Positions 1-8,916 of a stretch of 64,000 nucleotides of DNA are shown one piece after another (position 1 is the first letter of the stretch; each line of letters opens with the position of its first letter). The notes beneath the pieces were generated by a model. The model had not been told where the DNA came from and did not search any database. It was given only the letters and a program-made list of their open reading frames with translations. This stretch comes from Streptomyces sp. NRRL F-5122. Its GTDB lineage: Bacteria > Actinomycetota > Actinomycetes > Streptomycetales > Streptomycetaceae. The DNA is taken from assembly GCF_001507435.1 (NCBI RefSeq), contig NZ_LMWH01000059.1:1-64000 (forward strand), written 5' to 3'. The position numbers and the translations under genes were made by a program.

Positions 1-474
1 GACAGGGTCCGCCACCCCACCCGTTTCCCGGGCGTCACCCGAAAGTGAGTAACAGCCGCATGACGCCGTACCGGGCCAGGTCAGAGACCTGCGTGTCGCA
101 TGCTGGGGTAACCGGGTGCCGTGCCATGAAGTCTGCGCGGACGGACCCGCCCTGGTGCTGCTGCGCTCCGCGGTGTGCGACCGGCACATGCGGGACCCAC
201 CGCGGCCGGTTGTGTGCGCCACGGGGTACCGAGTGGTCGCCGCCCGTCATCTCGAACCGCCCCGGGCACGGGACCGCCGCAAAGCCCGGCACACCCGGCA
301 CGGCGTGTCGACGACGCGGGCGGCCACGAGGACACGCCCCGGCTGCTCCATTGGAGTCCGACCGTCATACCAGTGGCCGTATTCGGGTCCATCGGGACGG
401 CGGCCCCACCCCCGGCGCGGCCAGGATGGCGGCTGACTGACGACGCGAACCGCGAGCATCGGAGAGAGCCACCT

Positions 475-2214
475 GTGAGCATCATCGACGAACCCCACGG
501 TGCCGCGGCAGCCGAGGAGTCGTACGCGGACGAGTTGCCCCTCCGGCACCGGCGGCCCGGCAACGTCGTGGTGAAGTGGCTGACGACCACGGACCACAAG
601 ACCATCGGCACGCTGTATCTGACGACGTCGTTCGCGTTCTTCCTCATCGGCGGCGTCATGGCCCTGCTCATGCGCGCCGAACTGGCCCGCCCGGGCCTGC
701 AGATCGTGTCGAACGAGCAGTTCAACCAGGCCTTCACGATGCACGGCACGGTCATGCTGCTGATGTTCGCGACGCCGCTGTTCGCCGGCTTCACGAACTG
801 GATCATGCCGCTGCAGATCGGCGCGCCCGATGTGGCGTTCCCGCGGCTGAACATGCTCGCCTACTGGTTCTACCTGCTCGGCTCGACCGTCGCGGTCGGC
901 GGCTTCCTCACTCCGCAGGGCGCGGCCGACTTCGGCTGGTTCGCCTACAGCCCGCTCTCGGACGCGATCCGGTCTCCCGGCATCGGTGCCGACATGTGGA
1001 TCATGGGTCTGGCCTTCTCCGGCTTCGGCACGATCCTGGGCGCGGTCAACTTCATCACCACGGCCGTATGCATGCGCGCGCCGGGCATGACCATGTTCCG
1101 CATGCCGATCTTCACCTGGAACGTGCTGCTGACCAGCGTCCTGGTCCTGTTCGCCTTCCCGGTCCTGGCCGCCGCGCTGTTCGCCCTGGAGGCGGACCGC
1201 AAGTTCGGCGCCCACGTCTACGACTCGGCGAACGGCGGCGCGCTGCTGTGGCAACACCTGTTCTGGTTCTTCGGGCATCCGGAGGTCTACATCATCGCCC
1301 TGCCGTTCTTCGGCATCGTCACCGAGGTCATCCCGGTGTTCGCCCGCAAGCCGATCTTCGGCTACATGGGTCTGGTGGGAGCCACCATCTCGATCACGGG
1401 CCTGTCGATCACGGTGTGGGCGCACCACATGTACGTCACCGGCGGTGTGCTGCTGCCGTTCTTCTCCTTCATGAGCTTCCTGATCGCAGTGCCGACCGGG
1501 GTGAAGTTCTTCAACTGGATCGGCACGATGTGGCGCGGCTCGCTGTCCTTCGAGACACCGATGCTGTGGGCCACGGGCTTCCTCGTGACGTTCCTCTTCG
1601 GCGGCCTCTCCGGTGTCATCCTGGCCTCGCCGCCGATGGACTTCCATGTCTCCGACTCGTACTTCGTCGTGGCCCACTTCCACTACGTGGTGTTCGGCAC
1701 GGTCGTCTTCGCGATGTTCGCCGGCTTCCACTTCTGGTGGCCGAAGATGACGGGCAAGATGCTCGACGAACGCCTCGGCAAGATCACCTTCTGGACGCTG
1801 TTCATCGGCTTCCACACCACCTTCCTGGTGCAGCACTGGCTGGGTACCGAGGGCATGCCGCGCCGTTACGCGGACTACCTCGCGACCGACGGCTTCACCT
1901 GGCTGAACACCGTCTCCACGATCGGGTCGTTCCTGCTCGGCCTGTCGATGCTGCCGTTCCTCTACAACGTGTGGAGGACCGCCAAGTACGGCAAGCCGGT
2001 GGGTGTCGACGACCCCTGGGGCTACGGCCGTTCGCTCGAGTGGGCGACCTCCTGCCCGCCGCCGCGGCACAACTTCCACACGCTGCCCAGGATCCGCACC
2101 GAGTCCCCGGCGTTCGACCTGCACCACCCCGAGGTCGCCCAACTCGACTACGAGGGTGGCCCCGGCAGGCGCGCCGCGGTGGATGCGCCAGGACGCGAAA
2201 GAGGCCGGCCTTGA
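475..2214 (+). CDS. ctaD: Cytochrome c oxidase subunit I (aa3-type)
   Basis: The 579-residue protein is the catalytic heme-copper subunit of the terminal oxidase, an integral membrane protein with about 12 helices. Visible ligands are H90 in FTMHGT (low-spin heme), the HPEVY block (CuB His and the cross-linked Tyr), the HH pair in WAHHMYV (CuB), and HFHYV near the C-terminus (heme a3 and heme a). The GTG start at 475 was chosen because GGAGAGAG lies just upstream and the protein then begins MSIIDEPH; the reading frame is open much further upstream but without family character. No ctaC, ctaE or ctaF is adjacent, so this may be a second copy of subunit I (inference). Bases 1-474 hold no gene I can support. 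Confidence 0.95.
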   Translation: MSIIDEPHGAAAAEESYADELPLRHRRPGNVVVKWLTTTDHKTIGTLYLTTSFAFFLIGGVMALLMRAELARPGLQIVSNEQFNQAFTMHGTVMLLMFATPLFAGFTNWIMPLQIGAPDVAFPRLNMLAYWFYLLGSTVAVGGFLTPQGAADFGWFAYSPLSDAIRSPGIGADMWIMGLAFSGFGTILGAVNFITTAVCMRAPGMTMFRMPIFTWNVLLTSVLVLFAFPVLAAALFALEADRKFGAHVYDSANGGALLWQHLFWFFGHPEVYIIALPFFGIVTEVIPVFARKPIFGYMGLVGATISITGLSITVWAHHMYVTGGVLLPFFSFMSFLIAVPTGVKFFNWIGTMWRGSLSFETPMLWATGFLVTFLFGGLSGVILASPPMDFHVSDSYFVVAHFHYVVFGTVVFAMFAGFHFWWPKMTGKMLDERLGKITFWTLFIGFHTTFLVQHWLGTEGMPRRYADYLATDGFTWLNTVSTIGSFLLGLSMLPFLYNVWRTAKYGKPVGVDDPWGYGRSLEWATSCPPPRHNFHTLPRIRTESPAFDLHHPEVAQLDYEGGPGRRAAVDAPGRERGRP

Positions 2215-2588
2215 CATCGCCGGGCTGCCACGGGACCCCGCTGGACCCGCACAGCGGCGCATTCGCCAACGAGGTCGAGGGCTACCTCCTCCTGCAGGCG
2301 GAGCGGGAGCAGGCGCAGCGCGAGGCCGATGCCCTCTGCGCGCGTCTGCCCTGGCTCACGAGCGGGCAGGCCGAGGACCTGACCCGCCATTACACGGAGC
2401 AGCGCCTCGGTCTGACACGGCAGGCCCTGCAGGCCACGGCCGACCGGGCGGGGCGCCTGCGCGGGGAGTACGAGGCCCGCTACGCCACCCTGCGGCACGC
2501 CTTGCTCAGGAGGCACGCCGTCGGCGCGTGTCTCCTGATCGCCGGCTGCACCACGGCCACCGCCGGGGCCTCCCTGTTCGTGCGTTGA
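2211..2588 (+). CDS. Small predicted membrane protein overlapping ctaD
   Basis: A 125-residue protein I do not recognise. The TTG start sits in a TTGA overlap with the ctaD stop, with AAAGAGG a few bases upstream, which argues for translational coupling to ctaD. The middle (residues about 20-98) is charged and helical (Gln, Arg, Glu, Ala). The last 25 residues form one hydrophobic segment ([20 protein letters not shown]), so it is probably a C-tail-anchored membrane protein with its bulk in the cytoplasm. The coupling suggests a role in oxidase assembly or stability, but nothing in the sequence proves it. The start is non-standard, so a different annotation is possible. Confidence 0.6.
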   Translation: MTSPGCHGTPLDPHSGAFANEVEGYLLLQAEREQAQREADALCARLPWLTSGQAEDLTRHYTEQRLGLTRQALQATADRAGRLRGEYEARYATLRHALLRRHAVGACLLIAGCTTATAGASLFVR

Positions 2589-2679
2589 CCCGGTAGGGCC
2601 TCGGGCCGGCGGACGAGGGTGATGCCGCCACTCGGAGACCGGGCGGGTTCGACCGTGAAGCGCCGCGCAGATCCCCTGC

Positions 2680-3072
2680 CTACGCGAACCTGCCGGGCCG
2701 GTGGTCGCCGGCGGGCTGCCGGACGATGACGTTCCCGCGGTTGTAGGCGTTGCTGAGGGCGATGGCGCACACCAGGGCGGCGAGCTGTTCCTCGTCGTAG
2801 TGCTTGGCGGCGCCCTGCCAGGCCTCGTCGGTGACGCCGCCCGCCGCGTCCGCGATACGTGTGCCCTGTTCCGTCAGCTCCAGGGCGGCACGCTCGGCCT
2901 CCGTGAACACCGTGGCCTCCCGCCAGGCGGCGGCCAGGTGGAGGCGCGTCGCGGACTCCCCGGCGTGCAGGGCCTCCTTGATGTTCTGGGAGAGCCCGGA
3001 CCTGTTCGACTCCGTGGTGCGCGCGTTCCTGACGGGGCGGCTGTCGCCCTGAGCGGCGTACGGGGCCCGCAC
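2680..3072 (-). pseudogene. Decayed carboxymuconolactone decarboxylase (AhpD-like) gene
   Basis: The last ~100 codons clearly resemble AhpD/CMD-family peroxidase-like proteins: the blocks AAWREA, TEAERAALELTE, DEEQLAALVCAIALSNAYNRGNV and the ending VRQPAG are typical. The N-terminal half is missing. The segment that should carry the redox CxxC motif (family pattern near R-x-S-Q-I-N-x-C-x-x-C) reads RTTESNRSGLSQNIKEA, so both cysteines are gone and about two residues are deleted. Upstream there is no clear ribosome binding site; the GTG used here is only the first in-frame start after the SDR stop. It probably descends from a gene cotranscribed with the SDR gene. A short non-catalytic protein cannot be excluded. 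Confidence 0.55.
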
Positions 3073-3122
3073 ATCGGGCGGCGCCGGGACACCCGTATGC
3101 CTGGGCACCCGGGACGCCCGGG

Positions 3123-3917
3123 TCAGAGCGTCTTGATGAGGCCGCCGTCGATGGTGACATCGGTGCCGGTGATGTTCCCCGCGCGGTCGCTGGCGAGCAG
3201 GAGCACCAGGTCGGCGACCTCGTCGGGGCGGGTGAAACGACCGGTGGCGAATCCGCCCGTGCCCTCGACGAGCTTCTCCCGCGCGGTGTCGGGATCCACG
3301 CCCATGGCACTGCCCGCCTGCGAGGCGAGGCCCGACTCGCCCAGCCACATGTCCGTGGAAACGGGACCCGGGGCCACGGTGTTGACGCGGACTCCCTGCG
3401 GTCCGACCTCCTTGGACAGGGCCTTGGAGAAGTTGGTGAGGGCGGCCTTGGAGACGGTGTAGTCGATGAGCCCGGGGTCCGGGTAGAAGGCGTTCACGGA
3501 GCTGATGGTGACGATCGTTCCGCGTGCGGCCAGCAGGGCGGGAAGGGCCGCGCGGCAGGCACGGACGGCGCTGAAGAAGTTCGCGTCGAGCGTCTTGGCG
3601 AAGTCCTCGTCGGTGACCGACAGGAAGCCGTTCGGCCGGAGGTGGACGATGCCCACGTTGTTGACGAGGACGTCGATGCCGCCGAAGCGGTCCTTGGCCG
3701 TTTCCACAAGCCGTTCGACGCCCTCGACGGTGGTGAGGTCCCCTGCCACCGGTACGAGTCCGTGGGAGTCGGCGAGTTCCTCGAGGGGTTTGCCGGGATG
3801 CCTGGCCCCGGCCACCACATGGGCGCCCTCATGGGCGAAGGCCTGTGCGACGGCGAGCCCGATGCCGCGGCTGGCGCCGGTGACGATGACGGTCTTGCCG
3901 TTGAGGTGCAGGTCCAT
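3123..3917 (-). CDS. SDR-family oxidoreductase
   Basis: A 264-residue classical short-chain dehydrogenase/reductase, cytosolic and NAD(P)-dependent. Visible motifs are TGASRGIG (residues 13-20, cofactor binding), NNVG (86-89), and the catalytic S140, Y153 and K157 in the YTVSK pattern. The C-terminal ending (TGTDVTIDGGLIKTL) is typical of the family. R15 in the glycine-rich loop and no acidic residue after strand 2 lean toward NADP. The ATG was chosen because AGAAAG precedes it and the protein begins MDLHLNGKTVIVTGA. The substrate cannot be told. The decayed CMD-like gene follows on the same strand. Confidence 0.9.
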   Translation of the reverse strand: MDLHLNGKTVIVTGASRGIGLAVAQAFAHEGAHVVAGARHPGKPLEELADSHGLVPVAGDLTTVEGVERLVETAKDRFGGIDVLVNNVGIVHLRPNGFLSVTDEDFAKTLDANFFSAVRACRAALPALLAARGTIVTISSVNAFYPDPGLIDYTVSKAALTNFSKALSKEVGPQGVRVNTVAPGPVSTDMWLGESGLASQAGSAMGVDPDTAREKLVEGTGGFATGRFTRPDEVADLVLLLASDRAGNITGTDVTIDGGLIKTL

Positions 3918-4154
3918 GGCGGTATCTTTCTGAAATGATCGATACACAATAAGCTTACGGTGCATCTGGCCGATGCGCACACGGCGCGGGCGATGCGCCG
4001 ATCGACCCGGCTCGCGCCACTTCATCCAGCGGGCCTGCGACCTTCGGACCGGATCGCGTCGCCCACCCGGGGCACCGAACAGGAGCAGACTTGGGTCGGT
4101 GGAACCGCTGTCGCCCACCGCTCGAGCGCTGTAGCACCCCGGGGGGTCAGTTCC

Positions 4155-4628
4155 ATGGGCCGTATCGACTACCTGCACGATCCCGACGCCCCGCTCGCCG
4201 ACTCCGTCGTCCCCTCGGTCGTGGCCTTCGTCCGGGACGGCGCCGGACGCGTGCTGATGGTGCAGCGCTCGGACAACGGACGGTGGGCGCTTCCGGGCGG
4301 CGGCCACGACCTCGGCGAGTCCATCGCCGACACCGTCGTCCGAGAGGTGCGGGAGGAGACCGGCGTCGAGGTGCAGGTCGCCGATCTGTCCGGGATCTAC
4401 ACCGATCCGGGACACGTCATGCGGTACGACGACGGGGAGGTACGCCAGCAGTTCAGCCTGTGCTTCCGGGCACGCCCGGTCGGCGGGGTGCTCCGCACCA
4501 GCTCGGAGACGACCCAGGTCCGATGGGTCGACCCCGCGGACCTGGGAGGCCTGGACGTGCACCCCACCATGCGGCTGCGGATCGATCACGCCATGGACGA
4601 GGGGCGCGCCACGCCCTACATCGGCTGA
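4155..4628 (+). CDS. Nudix hydrolase
   Basis: A 157-residue single-domain Nudix protein. A complete Nudix box is present: G49-x5-E55-x7-R63-E64-V-R-E67-E68-x-G70, which binds the divalent metal used to cleave nucleoside-diphosphate-linked substrates. The N-terminal DYLHDPDAPLADSVVPSVVAFV and the late block TTQVRWVDPADLGGLDVHPTMRLRI are typical of the Streptomyces MutT-like group. The substrate is unknown; sanitising oxidised nucleotides or cleaving a nucleotide sugar are both possible. The ATG is preceded by a G-run but no strong ribosome binding site, and the frame is open upstream to about 3960, so the start is less certain than the function. Confidence 0.88.
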   Translation: MGRIDYLHDPDAPLADSVVPSVVAFVRDGAGRVLMVQRSDNGRWALPGGGHDLGESIADTVVREVREETGVEVQVADLSGIYTDPGHVMRYDDGEVRQQFSLCFRARPVGGVLRTSSETTQVRWVDPADLGGLDVHPTMRLRIDHAMDEGRATPYIG

Positions 4629-4731
4629 TTCGGCGCCTCGCGGTCCTCGTACCGGCCCCACCGGCCCCTCCGCATCCGTGCACGGACCGGGATTCCCGCC
4701 GTCGCCCGGCCCGTTCTCGTACGCTGAGGAC

Positions 4732-4944
4732 ATGTCGTCTCGCCGCAGAAGCTGCCCCGAGTGCCGACGGGACATCGCCGTCGTCGCCGGGCGGTTCGCA
4801 CGGCACGACCCGCCAAGGGCGCGGAACAGCGGGGCGCTCGTCTCCTGCCCGGGATCCCGCCGTCTCGCTCAGGCCGACGCCGCGCAGCCCGCTCTCGACG
4901 GTTACGCCGTACCGGAGTTCCCCGGTCAGATGCCGCTCTTCTGA
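4732..4944 (+). CDS. Small Cys-containing hypothetical protein
   Basis: A 70-residue protein starting MSSRRRSCPECRRDIAV, with GAGGA directly before the ATG. It carries a CPEC knuckle near the N-terminus, a conserved-looking ARHDPP stretch, and a second lone Cys in SCPGSRR. This arrangement recalls small Streptomyces proteins with a possible zinc-binding C-x2-C...C pattern, but with only three cysteines full zinc coordination would need another ligand such as the nearby His. No function can be assigned. Bases 4945-5239 carry no gene; the only thing seen is a hairpin near 5152-5177. Confidence 0.55.
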   Translation: MSSRRRSCPECRRDIAVVAGRFARHDPPRARNSGALVSCPGSRRLAQADAAQPALDGYAVPEFPGQMPLF

Positions 4945-5151
4945 CCCGTCCGCCGATATATGACCGGCTTCTTCGTCGTTGCCTGCGGGCGGGCCGTGCC
5001 GCGCGGCCGTCCTGCCGGGCCGGTCCGTTCGAGGCGGCCCGGGCCTCCGACGCACCGTCAGGAGCCCCGCACACCCGATCGGTTCACCGGAACCTCCGTG
5101 GCGTCGCGGTGCGGGGGCGCCGCACCGCCGGTCGGCGTCCCCGAGACGGGA

Positions 5152-5177
5152 GGCACGGGACGAACGCGTCCCGTGCC
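5152..5177 (-). terminator. Candidate terminator of the NAD(P)H-binding gene
   Basis: An 11-bp perfect stem (GGCACGGGACG / CGTCCCGTGCC) with an AACG loop lies about 60 bp beyond the stop of the minus-strand gene. There is no T-tract, which is common among Streptomyces terminators. Confidence 0.5.
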
Positions 5178-5239
5178 CTCCTGCAGCCGCGGCAGTGGGT
5201 CAGCCGAGGGGGAACCCCGGTCGGCGACGCCCGTCCCGC

Positions 5240-5896
5240 TCAGTTCCCCGCCACCGACTTCACGGCCACGGACACCGGGGTCGAACCGCCGATGAGCTCC
5301 AGCGTCAGACCGGCCGTCGCGGGCGTGTCGACGAGCTCCGCGAGCACCGCCGCCACGTCCTCGCGCGTGACCGCGCCACGACCGGTGTGCGCCTCGAGGC
5401 GCACCAGGCCCGTGCCCGCGTCGTCGGTCAGCCGGCCGGGGCGCAGGACCGTCCAGTCCAGGGACTTGTGGGCACGTACATACGCGTCGGCCTCGCCCTT
5501 CGCGCGCTGATACACGTCGAAGACCTCGTCGCCCTGATGCTCCGGGTCCGCACCCATCGAGGAGACGACGACGAAACGGCGTACGCCCGCCCGCTCCGCG
5601 GCGTCGGCGAACTTGATCGCGGCGTCCCGATCCACGGTGTACTTGCGGGCCGCACCGCTGCCCGGGCCCGCGCCCGCCGCGAAGACGGCCGCAGCGGCGC
5701 CCTCCAGATGCGAGGCCACCTCCTCGACCGGCGCCGACTCCAGGTCGCAGACGATCGGTTCGGCGCCCGCCGCGCGCAGATCGTCGGCCTGTTCCGCACG
5801 GCGGATGATCCCCGCGGCCTCCTCGCCGCGCGCGGCGAGCAACCGCTCGAGCCGCAGCGCGATCTGACCATGACCACCAGCGATGACAATGCGCAT
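5240..5896 (-). CDS. NAD(P)H-binding (atypical SDR/NmrA-like) protein
   Basis: A 218-residue Rossmann-fold protein. The N-terminus MRIVIAGGHGQIALRLERLL is a GxxGxxA-type dinucleotide-binding motif. VVVSSMGAD (mid protein) and the DWTVLRPGRLTDDAGTG stretch are typical of the atypical SDR a5 group (YwnB/NmrA-like). The catalytic YxxxK of classical SDRs is reduced to VYQRAKGEAD, so Tyr and Lys are still present in a Y-x3-K spacing. The substrate is unknown; family members act as reductases, epimerases or redox sensors. The ATG at MRIVIAGG was preferred over the upstream in-frame ATG because homologous proteins begin at this point. Confidence 0.82.
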   Translation of the reverse strand: MRIVIAGGHGQIALRLERLLAARGEEAAGIIRRAEQADDLRAAGAEPIVCDLESAPVEEVASHLEGAAAAVFAAGAGPGSGAARKYTVDRDAAIKFADAAERAGVRRFVVVSSMGADPEHQGDEVFDVYQRAKGEADAYVRAHKSLDWTVLRPGRLTDDAGTGLVRLEAHTGRGAVTREDVAAVLAELVDTPATAGLTLELIGGSTPVSVAVKSVAGN

Positions 5897-6006
5897 GTCT
5901 CCGACCGTACGCCCGGACGGACGCATCCGCCGCACGACTTTTCGCGGGGTCGGCGCTCACCGGCGGATCCACGCCATCCCGTGTCCGCAGGCCCGGCGGG
6001 GGACCG

Positions 6007-7251
6007 TCACGGCTGCGCCCGCCCCTGCCGGGGCAGGTCCAGCGCCACCGCGGCCGAGTTGCAGTATTCGCGCACCGCGCTCGTGCGTGCCACCACACGC
6101 CCCCGGTGCACCACGATCCGGCTGTACGCGAGCGACAGCGCGCCCGCCAGCCGGTCGCCCCGCACGGCGAGGAGCTCCGCGGGGAAGCCCGCCTCCACGC
6201 GCACCGCGGGCAGCCCGAGCGCGGCCCGCGCCGACGCGCTCACCATGTCGTACGCGTCCTCGGGGGACAGCCCGTAACGGGACGCCAGCAGATAGGCCGA
6301 CTCCAGCGGGTCCCCGCGCCCCACCGGGTTCGACACGTCCCTGAGCGCTCCGCTCCCCGCCGTGACCCGCACCCCGGCGGACCGCAGCAGCCGCACCGGG
6401 GCGGTGTCGCGCTGCTCGGCCCCACCGCAGCGGCCCTGCGGCAGGCAGACCACGGTCACCCCGGCGGCGGCGAGCCGTTCCGCGGAGCGGGCCGCGGCTC
6501 CCGCCGGCAGACGTCCCAGACCGCCGCACGGCCCGAGCGTCACCCCGGGGCGCAGGCCGCCGGCCATCGCCGCGAGCCGGGCGAGGCGTGCCGGATCGCC
6601 GGCGTCGGTGTGCAGATCCACCGGACAGCCGAACTCGGCGGCCAGTTCGAGGACGGCCTCCACGTAACCGGTCGGATCCGGATCCGCGTCCGGACAGCCG
6701 CCCACCACCGTGGCGCCCATCTTCATCGCGTCGCGCAGCAGGGCGAGCCCGTCGGCCCCCGCGACACCGGTCAGCACCCGGGGCATCGCCACCGTCGTCA
6801 GCTCGGCGAGTCCGCACAGCGAACGCCCCGCGCCCAGCACGGCCGTGAGCGCGTCCAGGCCCTGTGCGTCACCGATGTGCACATGCGAGCGCAGCGCCGT
6901 CGCGCCGTGCCCGAGTTGCAGCAGCGCGGCCTCGGTGGTGCGGCGCTGGACCTCCTCCGGCTCGTTCGACACCGGACCGTCGCAGTCCGCGGTGAGGGCC
7001 GTGTCACCGTGTGCATGCGGCTCGGCGGGGGCCGGCAGGAGCAGATAGCCGCGCAGGTCGACACGGGCGGTGGCGGCCCCCGTGGCCAGACTGCCGGCGG
7101 TGCCGACGGCCTCGATCCGTCCGCCGCCCAGCCGCACGTCCACCGTCCGGCCGTCGGTCAGCCGAGCCCCGCTCAGCAGCAGGGCGGTCGAGTCGGTCGT
7201 CGCCGACGGCGAGGACGGGACGAGAGACGACTGCGCTGGGCTGTCGGGCAT
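6007..7251 (-). CDS. Amidohydrolase-fold protein with altered active site
   Basis: A 414-residue protein of the cytosine deaminase/amidohydrolase superfamily by overall plan: an N-terminal beta-sandwich segment (LLLSGARLTDGRTVDVRLGG), EPHAHGD carrying the HxH metal ligands, a TIM-barrel body with DLHTDAGD (third His), and a C-terminal sandwich return. Several catalytic positions look changed. The usual barrel SH motif reads LGPCGG. The Glu after DLHTD is Ala. The region aligning with the catalytic Asp of cytosine deaminase reads GSGALRD. It may therefore be a non-catalytic or re-purposed homologue. AGGAG precedes the ATG. It is divergent from the tRNA-Thr gene. The 330 bp upstream of the tRNA promoter hold nothing else I can support. 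Confidence 0.72.
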   Translation of the reverse strand: MPDSPAQSSLVPSSPSATTDSTALLLSGARLTDGRTVDVRLGGGRIEAVGTAGSLATGAATARVDLRGYLLLPAPAEPHAHGDTALTADCDGPVSNEPEEVQRRTTEAALLQLGHGATALRSHVHIGDAQGLDALTAVLGAGRSLCGLAELTTVAMPRVLTGVAGADGLALLRDAMKMGATVVGGCPDADPDPTGYVEAVLELAAEFGCPVDLHTDAGDPARLARLAAMAGGLRPGVTLGPCGGLGRLPAGAAARSAERLAAAGVTVVCLPQGRCGGAEQRDTAPVRLLRSAGVRVTAGSGALRDVSNPVGRGDPLESAYLLASRYGLSPEDAYDMVSASARAALGLPAVRVEAGFPAELLAVRGDRLAGALSLAYSRIVVHRGRVVARTSAVREYCNSAAVALDLPRQGRAQP

Positions 7252-7581
7252 CGCGCTCCTGTGGTTCGGGGGAGGCTGCGCACCCCGGGGCAAGATCACA
7301 CAGAGTGAGTTCGAGCCTAGGGCGGTGACCCGGCCACGGCGGGGAGGAGCGCAATAGTCGTACCGGGGTGTGGTTCCGCGGACGCGGGCGGGCCTCCGGT
7401 GCGCGGCCGACGGAGGGCCGTCACCGCGATGGCGGGTCCGTCGGGCGGCGGCCCCCCGCCGTCGCCGCAGTGGATGCGGCGGGAGTGGCCGGTGGGGCAG
7501 CCGTCGCGTCGGGGTGCCGCAAGCCGCGGAAACGCACGGGGAAGGCCGGGGAACAGGCCGGGCGGGAGCCGCGAAACGGAT

Positions 7582-7611
7582 TTGGGCGAACGGCGGGCGA
7601 GCGTGTAATGT
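7582..7611 (+). promoter_or_regulatory. Promoter of tRNA-Thr/tRNA-Met
   Basis: TTGGGC (7582-7587) and TAATGT (7606-7611) are separated by 18 bp, a good sigma-70-like arrangement. Transcription would begin about 7618, just before the mature 5' end of tRNA-Thr. Confidence 0.65.
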
Positions 7612-7622
7612 CTTCATCGCTC

Positions 7623-7695
7623 GCCCCAATAGCTCAGTCGGCAGAGCGTCTCCATGGTAAGGAGAAGGTCAACGGTTCGATTCCGTTTTGGGGCT
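7623..7695 (+). tRNA. tRNA-Thr (GGT)
   Basis: A 73-base cloverleaf. The acceptor stem is GCCCCAA / TTGGGGC, the D-arm begins GCTCAGTCGG, the anticodon stem is TCTCC/GGAGA with loop ATGGTAA giving anticodon GGT, and the T-arm contains GGTTCGATTCC. No CCA is encoded. It reads the preferred high-GC codon ACC. Confidence 0.95.
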
Positions 7696-7741
7696 CTGGT
7701 GTGTGAGGTTCCCGCTGCCAGGCGGGGCCCGATCGCATCAC

Positions 7742-7814
7742 AGCGGTGTAGCTCAGTCGGTAGAGCAAGCGGCTCATAATCGCTGTGTCACCGGTTCAAG
7801 TCCGGTCACCGCTA
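7742..7814 (+). tRNA. tRNA-Met (CAT)
   Basis: A 73-base cloverleaf with acceptor stem AGCGGTG / CACCGCT and anticodon loop CTCATAA (CAT). The T-arm is GGTTCAAGTCC. Base 1 pairs with base 72 (A-T), unlike the C-A mismatch of initiator tRNA, so this is most likely the elongator. A tRNA-Ile whose anticodon C is converted to lysidine also reads CAT and is not fully excluded. It lies 46 bp after tRNA-Thr, probably in one transcript that continues into rpmG. Confidence 0.92.
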
Positions 7815-7903
7815 CTCGTAGTAGCCGATTGTGGGGTCGGTCCTTCGGTCGGCTACTCTTTCTTGCGTTGTTTTTATCCATCTGTTCGTCAAGGAGCACT
7901 CAC

Positions 7904-8068
7904 GTGGCTGCCACCGACGTCCGCCCGAAGATCACGCTGGCCTGCGTGGAGTGCAAGGAGCGGAACTACATCACCAAGAAGAACCGGCGCAACAACCCGG
8001 ATCGTCTTGAGATGAAGAAGCACTGCCCGCGTTGCAACGCGCACACCGCGCACCGCGAGACGCGATAA
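7904..8068 (+). CDS. rpmG: Ribosomal protein L33
   Basis: A 54-residue protein of the large ribosomal subunit, located near the exit site. It has the zinc-ribbon pattern C-VE-C (near residue 14) and C-PR-C (near residue 41), so it is the zinc-binding (C+) form; many Streptomyces also carry a cysteine-free paralogue used under zinc limitation (known for the genus, not visible here). The GTG start has AAGGAG eight bases upstream. The order tRNA-Thr, tRNA-Met, rpmG, then two dehydratase genes matches the Mycobacterium rpmG2-hadABC neighbourhood. A strong terminator follows. Confidence 0.96.
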   Translation: MAATDVRPKITLACVECKERNYITKKNRRNNPDRLEMKKHCPRCNAHTAHRETR

Positions 8069-8080
8069 CCCAGGCTCGTA

Positions 8081-8118
8081 CGCGAGGCCGTCCCCAGCAG
8101 CAAGGGGGCGGCCTCGCG
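8081..8118 (+). terminator. Terminator after rpmG
   Basis: A 15-bp stem with one G-T wobble (8081-8095 with 8104-8118) and an 8-base loop, 12 bp past the rpmG stop. It has no T-tract. The following 8119-8455 holds no gene. Confidence 0.75.
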
Positions 8119-8455
8119 GCGTTGGCGGTGGGCCGCACCGGTCCATCGACCGCCGCCGTCGGCGGGGCGCGGGCGTCGTCTCCCGCGACGGGAGCAGGAT
8201 GGCCCGATCCGGTCGACCGCATCCGGCCGTCCCGACCGGGACGACATGCGGAAGCCGACCGGGCGCAACGCGGAATCGGTCAGATCAACCGCACCCGCCA
8301 CGCAGATTCGGACATCGGCCGGGGCGTACGCAGAACCGGCCGCGTCGACGGTCCCAGAATCGGTCACACGGGCCGAACGCCGAGCCGGCCGCACAAAGGG
8401 GTCGGCGGCCTCCGACGAGGCCGGGCCCGATGAACTATCAGGAGGTGCCGAGCCC

Positions 8456-8911
8456 ATGGCGCTCGATCAGTCCTTCGTGGGGCGGTCCTACCCGCCCACC
8501 GACCCGTACGAGGTCGGCCGGGAGAAGATCCGCGAGTTCGCGGTGGCGATCGGGGACACCAACCCGGCCTACACGGACCGGAAGGCCGCCACGGCGCTCG
8601 GTCACCCCGATGTGATCGCCCCGCCGACCTTCGTCTTCGCGATCACCTTCAAAGCCGCGAGCCAGGTCGTCGAGGACCCCAAGCTCGGCCTGGACTACAG
8701 CCGGGTGGTCCACGGCGATCAGAGGTTCGTCTACAACCGCCCGGTCCGTGCCGGTGACCGGCTGAGCGTCACCTCGACCATCGAGTCGATCAAGTCACTG
8801 GCCGGCAACGACATTCTGGACATCCGCGGTGAGGTCCACGACGAGGCCGGCGAGCCCGTGGTGACCGCCTGGACGAAGCTCGTGGCCCGGGCGCCGGAAG
8901 AGGAGGCCTGA
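8456..8911 (+). CDS. HadA-like MaoC N-terminal-type dehydratase subunit
   Basis: A 151-residue single hot-dog-fold protein resembling the UPF0336/HadA-HadC group. In Mycobacterium these are the substrate-binding subunits of (3R)-hydroxyacyl-ACP dehydratase. The motif at residues 34-39 reads DTNPAY; the catalytic His of the hydratase-2 motif (D-x-N-P-x-H) is Tyr here, consistent with a non-catalytic partner. GGAGG lies ten bases before the ATG. The HadB-like gene starts five bases after the stop, so the two are cotranscribed and probably form a heterodimer. The role in Streptomyces, whether fatty acid elongation or another acyl dehydration, is inference. Confidence 0.85.
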   Translation: MALDQSFVGRSYPPTDPYEVGREKIREFAVAIGDTNPAYTDRKAATALGHPDVIAPPTFVFAITFKAASQVVEDPKLGLDYSRVVHGDQRFVYNRPVRAGDRLSVTSTIESIKSLAGNDILDIRGEVHDEAGEPVVTAWTKLVARAPEEEA

Positions 8912-8916
8912 CGAGG

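Noticed and set aside
1..474. Overlapping frames on both strands upstream of ctaD
   Set aside because: None has a ribosome binding site plus normal codon bias, and no protein family is recognisable.
247..2262. Long minus-strand frame opposite ctaD
   Set aside because: Shadow of ctaD; the translation is Arg/Glu/His-rich low complexity.
8260..8370. Repeated GAATCGGTCA words upstream of the HadA-like gene
   Set aside because: Only two 10-base matches in GC-rich spacer DNA without symmetry; not enough to call an operator or repeat array.
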